Shown in pieces: positions 4,946-13,782 of a DNA stretch of 22,348 nt (positions within the stretch are counted from its first letter, which is position 1; each line of letters opens with the position of its first letter). Under the pieces are notes generated by a model. The model was not told the origin of the DNA and searched no databases. It saw only the letters and a list, made by a program, of their open reading frames with translations. Source of the stretch: DAOMNN01 sp964404505 (GTDB taxonomy: Bacteria; Pseudomonadota; Gammaproteobacteria; Burkholderiales; Rhodocyclaceae); NCBI GenBank assembly GCA_964404505.1, contig CAYOKH010000026.1:1-22348 (forward strand), given 5' to 3'. The translations under genes were made by a program, and so were the position numbers.

Positions 4946-7774
4946 ATGACAGACCCGTACTCTTCGGATGGACAGGAGAGCAGACCTCATCACGCGCGAC
5001 CAGCGAAAGACGTCCTTCGCGAGCTCGAGGTGACACGCGCTGCGGGGCTGTCGGCCGTGGAGGCGGCCCATCGACTGAAACGCCATGGTCGCAACGAACT
5101 CCCGGCGCCGAAGCGCCGTGGCCCGCTCGTGCGTTTCCTTCTTCAGTTTCACAATGTCCTGATCTACGTGCTCATTGCTGCGGGCGTCGTGACCGCGCTG
5201 CTGGGCCACTGGATCGACAGCGGCGTGATCTTTGGCGTGGTCGTCATCAACGCCATCATCGGATTCATCCAGGAGGGCAAGGCCGAGCAGGCACTCGACG
5301 CGATCCGCAAGATGCTGTCCTTGCGTGCGCAGGTCCTGCGCGACGGCCATCGAAAGGCGATTCCGGCGGAGGATGTGGTACCGGGCGACATCGTCTTCCT
5401 CGCTTCGGGGGACAAGGTTCCGGCTGATTTGAGGCTGCTCGAGGTGCGCAGCCTGCGAATGGAGGAGGCCGCCCTCACCGGGGAATCGGTCCCCGTCGAG
5501 AAAGCCGCGGATGCGGTGGCCGCGGATGCTTCCCTCGGGGACCGCAGTTCGATGGCCTACTCCGGAACGCTGGTTGCATACGGTCAGGCAACCGGCGTAG
5601 TTGTCGCAACCGGCGCCGCAACCGAGATCGGCCGGATCAGCGCCATGCTCGGCACGGTTGAGGAACTGACCACGCCGCTTTTGCGCCAGCTCGCGCTGTT
5701 CGGGCACTGGTTGACCTGGGCCATTCTGCTCGTGGCAGGCGTCGCGTTCGCATTCGGGATACTGATTCGCGACTATACCGCGGGCGAAATGTTTCTCGCT
5801 GCGGTCGGCCTTGCGGTGGCGGCGATCCCTGAAGGCCTGCCGGCGATCATGACGATCACGCTCGCGATCGGCGTTCAGCGCATGGCGCGGCGCAACGCGA
5901 TCGTGCGCAGATTGCCGTCGGTCGAGGCCCTCGGATCGGTGACCGTGATCTGTTCGGACAAGACCGGCACACTCACGCGAAACGAGATGACGGTGCAGCG
6001 GGTGCTGACTGCGACAGAACGCTTTGCCGTGTCCGGCGTCGGATATGCCCCGCACGGTGCGTTCGAGCGCCTCGCCAACGGGGACCCGGCAGTTGAACAA
6101 TCGCTTCTGATCCGGGTGCTGTTCGGGACCGAACTGTTCGACTGCGCCGAGGACAAGTCGCCGGCGACGATGCCGGCCGGGGAGATCGCGGTCGAGAAAG
6201 CACCGGTCCTGCTGGCGGCTTCGCGTGGCGCGCTGTTGTGCAACGATGCCAGCGTTGGTGAGGAGGGGGGCGAGTGGCGCCTGAGAGGTGATCCGACGGA
6301 AGGTGCATTGTTTACGGCCGCGCTGAAGGCGGGACTGGAACCGGGGTTCGAGTGCGAATCCCTGCCGCGCACGGATGTGATTCCGTTCGAGTCCGAGCAT
6401 CGATTCATGGCGACCCTGCATCATGACCACAGGGGGCGGGGACTGATATACCTCAAGGGGGCGCCAGAGCGGGTCTTCGAGTTGTGTTCGCGTCAACGCT
6501 TGATCGACGATGAAGCGCCGCTCGACACGGCGTGGTGGCAACCGGCAATGAACCGGATCGCGGCCGAAGGCATGCGCCTGCTGGCGGTTGCGGTGCGCGA
6601 GGGAGAGGATGCACTCAAGGCGCTGACTTTCGATGACGTGGAGCGTGGCGGCTTCACCCTGCTCGCGGTTTTCGGTCTGTCGGATCCGCCGCGGGAGGAG
6701 GCGATCGAGGCGGTCGCGCGCTGCCTCTCGGCGGGTATCCGGGTAAAGATGATTACCGGTGACCATGTCGCCACCGCCAAGGCGATCGGTGTCCGGCTCG
6801 GTCTCGCAGCGGAAGTACGTGCGGTAACGGGGGCCGAAATCGAACGGATGGACGATGAAGCGCTTGCGGCGATGGTGGTCGACACCGAGATCTTTGCGCG
6901 CGCCAGTCCCGAGCACAAACTGCGCCTCGTGACCGCGCTGCAGGCGCGGGGCGAGGTCGTGGCGATGACCGGCGACGGCGTCAATGATGCGCCCGCCCTC
7001 AAGCGCGCCGACGTCGGGGTGGCGATGGGGCACAAGGGTACCGAAGCGGCCAAGGAAGCCTCCGAGATGGTGCTTGCGGACGACAACTTCGCGTCCGTTG
7101 CCGCGGCTGTCGAGGAAGGGCGCACGGTGTACGACAACATCAGGAAGGCCATCGCGTTCATCCTTCCGACCAATATAGGACAGGCGGCGATCGTGTTCTT
7201 CGCAATCCTGTTCGGCATGACCATGCCGATTACGCCGGCGCAGATCCTGTGGGTGAACATGATCACCGCGGTCACGCTGGCGCTCGCCCTGGCGTTCGAG
7301 CGTCCGGAGCGCAACATCATGCGGCGCCCCCCGCGGGCTCCTTCCGAGCCGATCCTGAGCCCCCATCTGATGTGGCGCGTCGTGTTCGTCGGATTGTTGC
7401 TCGTCGCGGGTGGAATGGGCTTCTTCGTGTGGGAACTCGATCGCGGCCAACACCTCGAAGTCGCGCGCACGGCGGCGGTCAACGCGGTGCTGATAGGCGA
7501 GGCCTTCTACCTGTTCAATGTGCGCAGCTTCACCGGATCCATCCTCAATCGCGACGGGCTCACAGGCAACCGGTACGTGCTCGTGGCGATCGCGATGCTT
7601 GTGCTCGCCCAGGCCGCGTTCACCTATGTGCCGGGGATGCAGACGCTGTTCGGCACGGCAGGACTGGATCTTGCGGCATGGTTGCGGATCGTCGCTTTCG
7701 GTATCATCGTGCTGTTGCTGGTCGAGGCCGAGAAGGCCCTGATCAGGAGGACCGTCCCGGCGAAATTTGCCTGA
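4946..7774 (+). CDS. P2-type cation-transporting ATPase, ion not assigned
   Basis: A 942-residue P-type ATPase of the Ca2+/Na+K+ (type II) architecture, which pumps cations across the inner membrane. The N-terminal cytoplasmic region resembles the cation-ATPase N-domain (LRELEVTRAAGLSAVEAAHRL, 24-44). The actuator domain has LTGES (177-181). M4 carries AAIPEGLPA (292-300). The phosphorylation motif is SDKTGTLT with Asp338. The nucleotide domain has KGAPE (504-508), and the hinge has TGDGVNDAPAL (675-685). Six C-terminal membrane helices are expected. In M5 the motif is TNIGQ (742-746), and in M6 it is VNMITAV (770-776). SERCA-type carboxylates at two ion-binding positions are therefore Gln746 and Ala775. 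AAAGG before ATG 4946 supports the start. The operon partners are unclear. Confidence 0.94.
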   Translation: MTDPYSSDGQESRPHHARPAKDVLRELEVTRAAGLSAVEAAHRLKRHGRNELPAPKRRGPLVRFLLQFHNVLIYVLIAAGVVTALLGHWIDSGVIFGVVVINAIIGFIQEGKAEQALDAIRKMLSLRAQVLRDGHRKAIPAEDVVPGDIVFLASGDKVPADLRLLEVRSLRMEEAALTGESVPVEKAADAVAADASLGDRSSMAYSGTLVAYGQATGVVVATGAATEIGRISAMLGTVEELTTPLLRQLALFGHWLTWAILLVAGVAFAFGILIRDYTAGEMFLAAVGLAVAAIPEGLPAIMTITLAIGVQRMARRNAIVRRLPSVEALGSVTVICSDKTGTLTRNEMTVQRVLTATERFAVSGVGYAPHGAFERLANGDPAVEQSLLIRVLFGTELFDCAEDKSPATMPAGEIAVEKAPVLLAASRGALLCNDASVGEEGGEWRLRGDPTEGALFTAALKAGLEPGFECESLPRTDVIPFESEHRFMATLHHDHRGRGLIYLKGAPERVFELCSRQRLIDDEAPLDTAWWQPAMNRIAAEGMRLLAVAVREGEDALKALTFDDVERGGFTLLAVFGLSDPPREEAIEAVARCLSAGIRVKMITGDHVATAKAIGVRLGLAAEVRAVTGAEIERMDDEALAAMVVDTEIFARASPEHKLRLVTALQARGEVVAMTGDGVNDAPALKRADVGVAMGHKGTEAAKEASEMVLADDNFASVAAAVEEGRTVYDNIRKAIAFILPTNIGQAAIVFFAILFGMTMPITPAQILWVNMITAVTLALALAFERPERNIMRRPPRAPSEPILSPHLMWRVVFVGLLLVAGGMGFFVWELDRGQHLEVARTAAVNAVLIGEAFYLFNVRSFTGSILNRDGLTGNRYVLVAIAMLVLAQAAFTYVPGMQTLFGTAGLDLAAWLRIVAFGIIVLLLVEAEKALIRRTVPAKFA

Positions 7775-7788
7775 ACAGGTTGCCGGCG

Positions 7789-7825
7789 CCCGGCCATACC
7801 GTCGATTCCTTTGGCGAGGGCCGGG
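7789..7825 (+). terminator. GC-rich hairpin after the ATPase gene, no U-tract
   Basis: CCCGGCC (7789-7795) can pair with GGCCGGG (7819-7825) across a 23-base loop, starting 15 bases after the ATPase stop codon. There is no following T-run, so it is at best a weak or Rho-assisted terminator. The rest of this 142-base gap shows only the ribosome binding site of the next gene. Confidence 0.25.
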
Positions 7826-7916
7826 ACACCGTTCCCGCTCGCCGATGATTCGTCAGCACCCCGTCGAGTTGGGCCCAGCCATCGTAAAGCCCCATGGGTA
7901 TTGAGGAGATAATCGA

Positions 7917-8816
7917 ATGAGCGGGATTCAGAAGATACTTGCAGCCACTGACTTTTCCGAATCGGCAGCGAATGCAGTCGAACGGGCTGCCATGCTGGCG
8001 GCGCAGACCGGTGCCGGTCTGGCCATCACGAACGTGATCGGCCGCGGCACCCTGGACTCGCTGCACGACCTGCTGTCCCCGGATGCGAGCGATGAACTGG
8101 AGGATGCGCTCCTCAAGGAGTCGCTGGATCGCCTCCACGAACTCGAGCAGGGAATTTCGGAGCGGCACGGGGTAAGTGCGCAGACAAGCGTCGCCGCGGG
8201 CTCGGTGCTGCGGGAAATCGACGCCTATGCGAACGGGACGGGCGCCGATCTGCTGGTGCTGGGTGCGCACGGCGGCGGATTCGTCAGAGACATGCTGCTC
8301 GGTTCGACCACGGAGCGCGTGCTGCGCAAGACGACATTGCCGATGCTGATCGTCAGGCTTGCACCGGCTGTCCGCTATGAACGGGCACTGATTCCAGTCG
8401 ACTTTTCCGAGCGCTCCCAGGCCGCCATTGCCCTTGCGCGCTCGGTTGCGCCGGACGCAGAATTGATCCTCCTGCATGCGTTCGAAGTTCCGTATGAAGG
8501 ACACCTGCGTCAGGCCGGTGTCGAGGAGTCCAAGGTTAATGAGCTGCGTGAAGCGGCCCGTGAGGAAGCGCTGCGGCGACTGGAAGATCTGGTGGCGAGC
8601 ACGGGGGTGCCCGCCGCGTCGATTCGCACTGTCCTGGTCTATGGACAGCCGGCCAGCGGAATCCTGGAGCAGGTGCAGTCGCTCGAATGTGATCTGATCG
8701 CGATGGGCAAGCAGGGTCTAGGAACGATGGAGGAGCTTGTTCTCGGCAGTGTCACACGTCAGGTCGTTGAGCATGCGCCGTGCGACGTGCTGATCGCGAA
8801 CCGGAAGAGACCTTGA
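7917..8816 (+). CDS. Tandem-domain universal stress protein (UspA family)
   Basis: A 299-residue protein with two UspA domains in a row (about 1-150 and 156-299). Each begins with the usual strand and acidic loop: KILAATDFSESAANAV (6-21) and ALIPVDFSERSQAAIAL. Each retains the nucleotide-binding pattern G-2x-G-9x-G-(S/T): GAHGGGFVRDMLLGST in the first and GKQGLGTMEELVLGSV in the second. Both halves are therefore predicted to bind ATP. Such proteins are cytoplasmic and support survival in starvation, oxidative or ionic stress by mechanisms that vary. The start is firm: GAGGAGA (7903-7909) precedes ATG 7917. It lies between a cation ATPase and pepN on the same strand. The pepN start follows by 32 bases, so those two are likely co-transcribed. 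Confidence 0.94.
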   Translation: MSGIQKILAATDFSESAANAVERAAMLAAQTGAGLAITNVIGRGTLDSLHDLLSPDASDELEDALLKESLDRLHELEQGISERHGVSAQTSVAAGSVLREIDAYANGTGADLLVLGAHGGGFVRDMLLGSTTERVLRKTTLPMLIVRLAPAVRYERALIPVDFSERSQAAIALARSVAPDAELILLHAFEVPYEGHLRQAGVEESKVNELREAAREEALRRLEDLVASTGVPAASIRTVLVYGQPASGILEQVQSLECDLIAMGKQGLGTMEELVLGSVTRQVVEHAPCDVLIANRKRP

Positions 8817-8848
8817 GCAACAGCCCTTCAAATGGCAAGTTTTACATA

Positions 8849-11539
8849 ATGAATAACGATACGTCCCCAACCATTCACCGCGCTGACTATGCGCCCCTGG
8901 CGTGGACCGTGACGCGCGTCGACCTGCATTTCAGCCTGGAGCCAGAGGATTCGCTGATCACGAGCAGACTCCGGTGCGTACGCAATCCCGACGGCCCCGA
9001 AGGTCCGATTCCCCTTTTCGGGGTGGGCCTGGAACTGATCCGTGTCAGCGTGGACGGCGTCATCGCCGCAGAGGGGCAGTGTCGGCATACGGACGAGGGC
9101 ATTGAAGTAGCCGTAGCGGGCGACAAGGCCGAGCTGGAAATCGTCACGCGCGTCAATCCACGTGCCAATACCACGTTGTCCGGGCTCTACCTGTCAAGGG
9201 AGGGCTTCTACACGCAATGCGAGGCGGAGGGATTCCGCCGGATCACGTTCTTTCCCGACCGTCCTGACGTGATGGCGCGCTACACGGTCACGCTCGAAGC
9301 GGACCGTGAGCGCTGTCCGGTGCTGTTGTCCAACGGGAATCTCGTTGCTCAGGGCGAACTCGACGGCGGGCGGCACTTCGCCCGCTGGGAGGATCCTTTT
9401 CCGAAGCCGTCGTATCTGTTCGCGCTCGTGGCCGCAGACCTGGTCGCCGTGGAGCGTCGGGCCGAAACCATGTCCGGGCGTGAGGTCCTGCTTCAGGTAT
9501 GGGTCGAGGAAGGCAATCAGGACCGTGCCGCCCATGCGATGGACGCTCTGATCCATGCGATGAGATGGGATGAGGAGACGTTCGGGCTGGAACTCGATCT
9601 CGAGCGCTTCATGATCGTCGCGGTGAGCGATTTCAACATGGGGGCGATGGAGAACAAGGGGCTCAACATCTTCAATGCGAAGTTCGTTCTTGCCCGGCCA
9701 GACACCGCCACGGATGCAGACTACGAGCACATCGAGAGCGTCGTTGCGCATGAATATTTCCACAACTGGACCGGAAATCGGGTGACATGCCGCGACTGGT
9801 TCCAGCTGACCTTGAAGGAAGGACTGACCGTTTTTCGAGACCAGCAGTTCTTGGCCGACATGCTTGCCGCTGCAGCCGGCGAACAGGGAGCGGATTCCGC
9901 CCGCGCGGTCAAGCGCATCGACGACGTACGTGCCCTGCGTACTGAGCAGTTCCCGGAGGATGCCGGGCCGATGGCCCATCCGATCCGTCCTGACAGCTAT
10001 CAGGAGATCAACAATTTCTACACTGCCACGGTCTATGAGAAGGGTGCCGAAGTCATTCGCATGCTGCACACGCTGCTGGGTCGGGAGGGTTTCCGCAACG
10101 GCATGGATCTGTATTTCAGTTACCACGATGGCCAGGCGGTGACCTGCGACGATTTCGTGGAATGCCTGGCCGAGGCGAACGGGCGCGATCTGGATCAGTT
10201 CATGCGCTGGTACGGTCAGGCCGGCACACCCCTGTTGCGGGCATCGGGGAAGTGGGTCGGCAGCGCCGGGATGTACGTGCTCACCCTGTCACAGCACACC
10301 CGTTCCACTCCCGGACAGAGTGAAAAGCAGCCTCTCCACATTCCGGTCGCGATCGGCCTGATCGGGCCTGACGGAGACGATCTTCCGTTGCGCCTGGAGG
10401 GGGAAACGCATCCCGGACCGACGACGCGCTTGCTCGAGCTGGTCGAGAGCGAACACACCTTCCACTTCGTTGACCTGCCTGCAGAGCCGGTGCCGTCACT
10501 GCTGCGGGGATTCTCTGCACCGGTGGTGCTCGAGCTGGAAGAGAGCGACGCGCGGGTTGCGTTCCGCATGGCTCACGATTCCGATCCATTCAACCGCTGG
10601 GACGCGGCCCAGCGGTATGCAGAACGCGTCGCGCTAGCATTATCCTCGGACCTCGGTGAGGGCCTCGAAGCAAGGGTTCCGGTCGCTTTCATCGAGGCTT
10701 TCCGTGCGCTGGTCGTGAATGATGCGCTGGAGCCGGCCTTCCGTGCGCAGGCGGCAACCCTTCCGGGTGAGAACTATCTGCTCGAACGCATGACGCCGGC
10801 CGACCCCATCGGGCTGCGTAATGCCCTCATCGTGCTGATGGCCGAGATTGGCCGGAGTCTTGCGGATGAGTGGCTCGATCTTTACAAGTCACTCGAAGTC
10901 CACGGCGCCTATCGCTATCATCCCGCCGACGCGGGAAGGCGTGCACTGCGGAATCTGGCCCTGCGGTATCTGGTGGCCGGCGAGGTCGCCGAAGGGGTGG
11001 CCCGCGCTGAAACACAGTGCGAGTATGCTTCGAACATGACCGAGTGTTTTGGTGCACTTGGCGCGCTGGTGCTGGGGGGCAGCGCCACGGGCGAGCATGC
11101 CCTCGAGACCTTTTATGCACGCTTTCGCGACGATACGCTGGTGCTGGACAAGTGGTTTGCACTGCAGGCGATCATGTGGCGCCGCCGCGCGGACGAAAAA
11201 CCGGTGCTGGCGCGTGTGCGCACCTTGCTCGATCATCCCGCCTTTTCGATGTCCAATCCAAACAAGGTTTACGCGCTCCTGGGCAGCTTCTTCAGGTCGA
11301 ATCCGGCAGAGTTCCACGCTGCGGACGGGAGCGGCCATGCCTTCTGGGCCGAACAGGTAGTCGCACTCGACGCGCGCAATCCGCAGGTCGCGGCGCGTCT
11401 TGCCCGGGCGATGGAGAACTGGCGCCATTTCACCCCCGCGCTGCAGGAGTCCATCCGCGCGCGCCTGGTGCAGGTTGGCGAAGCGTCGAGGCTATCGCCC
11501 GATGTGGCGGAGATCGTCGACAAGGCGCTTGCCGACTGA
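8849..11539 (+). CDS. pepN: Aminopeptidase N (M1 metallopeptidase)
   Basis: PepN is a zinc aminopeptidase that removes N-terminal residues from peptides in the cytoplasm late in protein turnover. The 896-residue length is normal. It has the exopeptidase motif GAMEN (265-269) and the zinc site HEYFH (301-305) with the third ligand Glu324 in LKEGLTVFRDQQF. The transition-state tyrosine region is NNFYTATVYEKGAEVIRM. The C-terminal half is the long helical domain of gamma/betaproteobacterial PepN. ATG 8849 is chosen because the ten residues before RADYAP match the spacing in E. coli PepN. A TTG at 8813, overlapping the Usp stop and preceded by GGAAGAGA, is an alternative adding 12 residues. It converges on the DUF4202 gene with 48 bases between them and no clear terminator. 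Confidence 0.96.
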   Translation: MNNDTSPTIHRADYAPLAWTVTRVDLHFSLEPEDSLITSRLRCVRNPDGPEGPIPLFGVGLELIRVSVDGVIAAEGQCRHTDEGIEVAVAGDKAELEIVTRVNPRANTTLSGLYLSREGFYTQCEAEGFRRITFFPDRPDVMARYTVTLEADRERCPVLLSNGNLVAQGELDGGRHFARWEDPFPKPSYLFALVAADLVAVERRAETMSGREVLLQVWVEEGNQDRAAHAMDALIHAMRWDEETFGLELDLERFMIVAVSDFNMGAMENKGLNIFNAKFVLARPDTATDADYEHIESVVAHEYFHNWTGNRVTCRDWFQLTLKEGLTVFRDQQFLADMLAAAAGEQGADSARAVKRIDDVRALRTEQFPEDAGPMAHPIRPDSYQEINNFYTATVYEKGAEVIRMLHTLLGREGFRNGMDLYFSYHDGQAVTCDDFVECLAEANGRDLDQFMRWYGQAGTPLLRASGKWVGSAGMYVLTLSQHTRSTPGQSEKQPLHIPVAIGLIGPDGDDLPLRLEGETHPGPTTRLLELVESEHTFHFVDLPAEPVPSLLRGFSAPVVLELEESDARVAFRMAHDSDPFNRWDAAQRYAERVALALSSDLGEGLEARVPVAFIEAFRALVVNDALEPAFRAQAATLPGENYLLERMTPADPIGLRNALIVLMAEIGRSLADEWLDLYKSLEVHGAYRYHPADAGRRALRNLALRYLVAGEVAEGVARAETQCEYASNMTECFGALGALVLGGSATGEHALETFYARFRDDTLVLDKWFALQAIMWRRRADEKPVLARVRTLLDHPAFSMSNPNKVYALLGSFFRSNPAEFHAADGSGHAFWAEQVVALDARNPQVAARLARAMENWRHFTPALQESIRARLVQVGEASRLSPDVAEIVDKALAD

Positions 11540-11587
11540 TGCGACGGACTTGAGCAAGGCTGCGGCCCGTGGCGTCATCACGCAAGC

Positions 11588-12193
11588 TTACGAAATGGCC
11601 TTGTGGATCAACGGAACCAGTGCCTCTGGGAGTGTGATCCCGCCCTGAAGCACGAAAGCGCGTCCCTGGTCGGACATCTTCTTCCACGTCTTGCGGATGA
11701 TCTCGATCCACTTCGCCTCGTCATACTCAGGGTGCTGGGCGGCGAAACCTTTCAAGTAGTGTTCCATGAAGACGAGGTCGATCACGTCCTCGAGCAACTG
11801 CGTTTCGGGATTGACCTTGAGCCCCTTCTTGCCAATGGCCGCCTTGACACGCTCGATCATTTGTTCGTCATAGCCTGCATCGCGCATGATCCGCGCGGCC
11901 GTCTCCGCGTGAAACTTGTAAAGGCCGGTGCGCCACTGCAGATAGCCCTGGCGGTCCATCGGATAGCTGCTGCGTGGGGTTTTCCAGCGCTGTATGTGTT
12001 GGGCGCGCACTGCCAGTCTGACCGATTCGGGCGCGTCGGGTGCGAAACGATCGAGCATCTCGCTCATGCGCTGCGCATAGAGCAACTCCTTGGGGCAGAC
12101 CTTGCCGTCGACGATCTCCTGGTTGGGGTCTTCGGCGTTGGCCGCGTCGAAGGCTGCAATGGCCGCATCGAAGCGGCTTCGGTCCCTGATCAC
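11588..12193 (-). CDS. DUF4202 family protein with an HD-domain-like pattern
   Basis: A 201-residue soluble protein matching what I know as DUF4202; no established function. Its pattern of histidines and acidic residues resembles a degenerate HD phosphohydrolase fold: RAQHIQRW (63-70), then FHAETAARIMRDAGYD (94-109), then PETQLLEDVIDLVFMEHY (129-146). The metal-binding His-Asp doublet itself is not present as HD, so activity is doubtful. The start is GTG (12191-12193), with GGAGA on the minus strand about eight bases upstream. It lies 140 bases downstream of the CBS-domain gene on the same strand; that gap shows no clear promoter. The HD comparison is an inference from the pattern only. Confidence 0.84.
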   Translation of the reverse strand: MIRDRSRFDAAIAAFDAANAEDPNQEIVDGKVCPKELLYAQRMSEMLDRFAPDAPESVRLAVRAQHIQRWKTPRSSYPMDRQGYLQWRTGLYKFHAETAARIMRDAGYDEQMIERVKAAIGKKGLKVNPETQLLEDVIDLVFMEHYLKGFAAQHPEYDEAKWIEIIRKTWKKMSDQGRAFVLQGGITLPEALVPLIHKAIS

Positions 12194-12333
12194 GGCAGTC
12201 TCCAGTCGGGGTGGGAATCTGGTCGGCGAATCCGCGTCGTTGGTGCGGAAACGGCACAGCCGCAGGTTTCATCTGCCGCGACGCGCCAGGGAATCGTGTA
12301 CGGTGACGCAGGCATGACCCGGTGATCTGCGTC

Positions 12334-12786
12334 TCAGGTTGCGATGTCGCCGGCGATGTAGTTGGCAAGATGCTGAATCGTCACTTTCTGCTCCTGCATC
12401 ACGGCCTTTACGACGTCGCCGATGGTGATGATGCCGACGATCCTGCCTTCCTCCACAACCGGGACGTGGCGGAAGCGCAGGTTCGTCATCATGTTCATCA
12501 CCGAGGTGATCTGATCCGAGAGGCCGACCGTCTGAACGTTGGTGGTCATCAACTCCCCGACCGTCACGTTGCGCGAACTGAGACCCTTGAGGACGATCTT
12601 GCGGGCATAGTCGCGCTCGGTGAAGATCCCGACCAGTCGGTCATGGTCGATGACGAGCACTCCGCCGATGTCGTGCTCGGCCATCAACGCGAGCGCATCG
12701 AAGACGCTGGTATCGGGTCCTACCGAATACGTCTTGTAACCCTTCCGGTCCAGGACCTGCTTGACGGAAACGACAATCTCGGTCAT
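12334..12786 (-). CDS. Two-CBS-domain protein
   Basis: A stand-alone 150-residue CBS pair, a module that usually binds adenosine nucleotides (AMP, ATP, SAM or similar) and senses cell energy state. The first CBS domain is about residues 9-68 (GPDTSVFDALALMAEHDIGG, VGIFTERDYARKI). The second is about 74-131 (VGELMTTNVQTVGLSDQI, FRHVPVVEEGRIVGIITIGD). No other domain is attached, so the output partner is unknown. The ATG at 12784-12786 gives the usual short N-terminus, with GGGAGAG upstream. An upstream in-frame extension of 27 residues is possible but has no family features. It follows panC after a region with two hairpins, so it is probably transcribed separately. Confidence 0.9.
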   Translation of the reverse strand: MTEIVVSVKQVLDRKGYKTYSVGPDTSVFDALALMAEHDIGGVLVIDHDRLVGIFTERDYARKIVLKGLSSRNVTVGELMTTNVQTVGLSDQITSVMNMMTNLRFRHVPVVEEGRIVGIITIGDVVKAVMQEQKVTIQHLANYIAGDIAT

Positions 12787-12860
12787 AGCGGCATCTCTCC
12801 CTCTTGCGTTTGTGGTTCGCAGCATTCTCTCACACCAGGAAACGGTTCCGGGACTTGGAG

Positions 12861-12908
12861 GGCCCACGGATTGTTTGACATGGGTGGGCCGGATTGTTCC
12901 CAGGGAAC
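12861..12908 (-). terminator. Two hairpins after panC, possible terminator
   Basis: Ten bases past the panC stop on the minus strand lies the near-palindrome GTTCCCAGGGAAC (12896-12908). A seven-base stem follows, GGCCCAC (12861-12867) pairing with GTGGGCC (12884-12890), loop 16 bases. Neither is followed by a U-run on the minus strand. GGATTGTT also occurs twice here (12868 and 12891). The placement between panC and the CBS gene fits termination. Confidence 0.35.
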
Positions 12909-12917
12909 CCAGCCGGT

Positions 12918-13745
12918 TCAGATCTCGAGATTGTCGATCAGACGGGTTCGTCCGAGTCGCGCCGCGGCAAGCACCACGAGCGGATCGTCCTCCTGGGAGG
13001 GGGGCTGCAGATCGGCGCGCCGGCGTACCGCGATGTAGTCGGGATCCCAGCCGTTTGCCTCGAGGACTGCCATGGCCTCGGTCTCGAGTTTGAGAAAATC
13101 GTGGTCTCCGCTACGAACCGCCTCGCCGATCCGACTGAGTTCGCGAAACAGTCGTGGCGCCTCCTGCCGTTCTTCAGGTGACAGGTAGCCGTTGCGGGAC
13201 GACAGGGCAAGACCGTCGTCGGCGCGCACCGTCTCGCCGGGCAGGACTTCGACCGGAAGGGCCAGTTGGCGCACCATGTTGGACAGCACCATCAATTGCT
13301 GGTAGTCCTTCTTGCCGAACAGCGCGATGTCGGGCTGGACGATGTTGAGCAGTTTCAGCACCACCGTTGCGACCCCGCGGAAATGCCCCGGCCTGAACTC
13401 CCCTTCGAGGATCGATATCTGTGCCGGAGCCGGGTCGACGTGGTAGTTCTGGGGCTCCGGGTACATCAGCTGCTCATCGGGAGCGAACAGGTGGGCGACC
13501 CCGGCCGCCTCGAGCTTCTCGCAATCGGCTTGCAGTGTGCGCGGATACTTGCTGAAGTCCTCACCCGGTCCGAACTGCAGACGATTGACGAAGATGCTGG
13601 CAATCACCGCGTCGGCATTCGTCCCGGCCTGACGCATCAGCGTGATGTGACCGGCATGCAGATTTCCCATGGTAGGCACGAAGGCAACCTTGCCCGCCAG
13701 CGCGCGCGCGCTGCGAATGCTCTCGATCGAGGTGTGTGTCTGCAT
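12918..13745 (-). CDS. panC: Pantothenate synthetase
   Basis: PanC joins pantoate and beta-alanine using ATP, the last step of pantothenate (vitamin B5) synthesis in the cytoplasm. The 275 residues match the family. Motifs in order: FVPTMGNLHAGH (HIGH-like nucleotide site, about residues 22-33), SIFVNRLQFGPGEDFSKYPR, LEGEFRPGHFRGVATVV, IALFGKKDYQQL, and LSSRNGYLSPEER (KMSKS-like). NRLQF replaces the more common NPxQF and still fits. The ATG at 13743-13745 starts MQTHTSIESIR, giving standard spacing to the HIGH-like motif, with CCGGAAA upstream. It begins 37 bases after panB, with which it forms a two-gene operon. Confidence 0.97.
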   Translation of the reverse strand: MQTHTSIESIRSARALAGKVAFVPTMGNLHAGHITLMRQAGTNADAVIASIFVNRLQFGPGEDFSKYPRTLQADCEKLEAAGVAHLFAPDEQLMYPEPQNYHVDPAPAQISILEGEFRPGHFRGVATVVLKLLNIVQPDIALFGKKDYQQLMVLSNMVRQLALPVEVLPGETVRADDGLALSSRNGYLSPEERQEAPRLFRELSRIGEAVRSGDHDFLKLETEAMAVLEANGWDPDYIAVRRRADLQPPSQEDDPLVVLAAARLGRTRLIDNLEI

Positions 13746-13782
13746 GGTGGTATTTCCGGTTGCGGGGATGACGGCGGCCGGA

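Noticed and set aside
4190..7453. A 1087-codon open frame on the minus strand opposite the RDD and cation ATPase genes
   Set aside because: The ATPase on the plus strand has all family motifs. The antisense frame is low in hydrophobic order, rich in Arg/His/Gln, spans several genes and has no recognisable domain; it is a by-product of high-GC codon use.
11603..12325. A 240-codon plus-strand frame opposite the DUF4202 gene
   Set aside because: The minus-strand DUF4202 frame has a good ribosome binding site and family sequence; the plus frame has neither.
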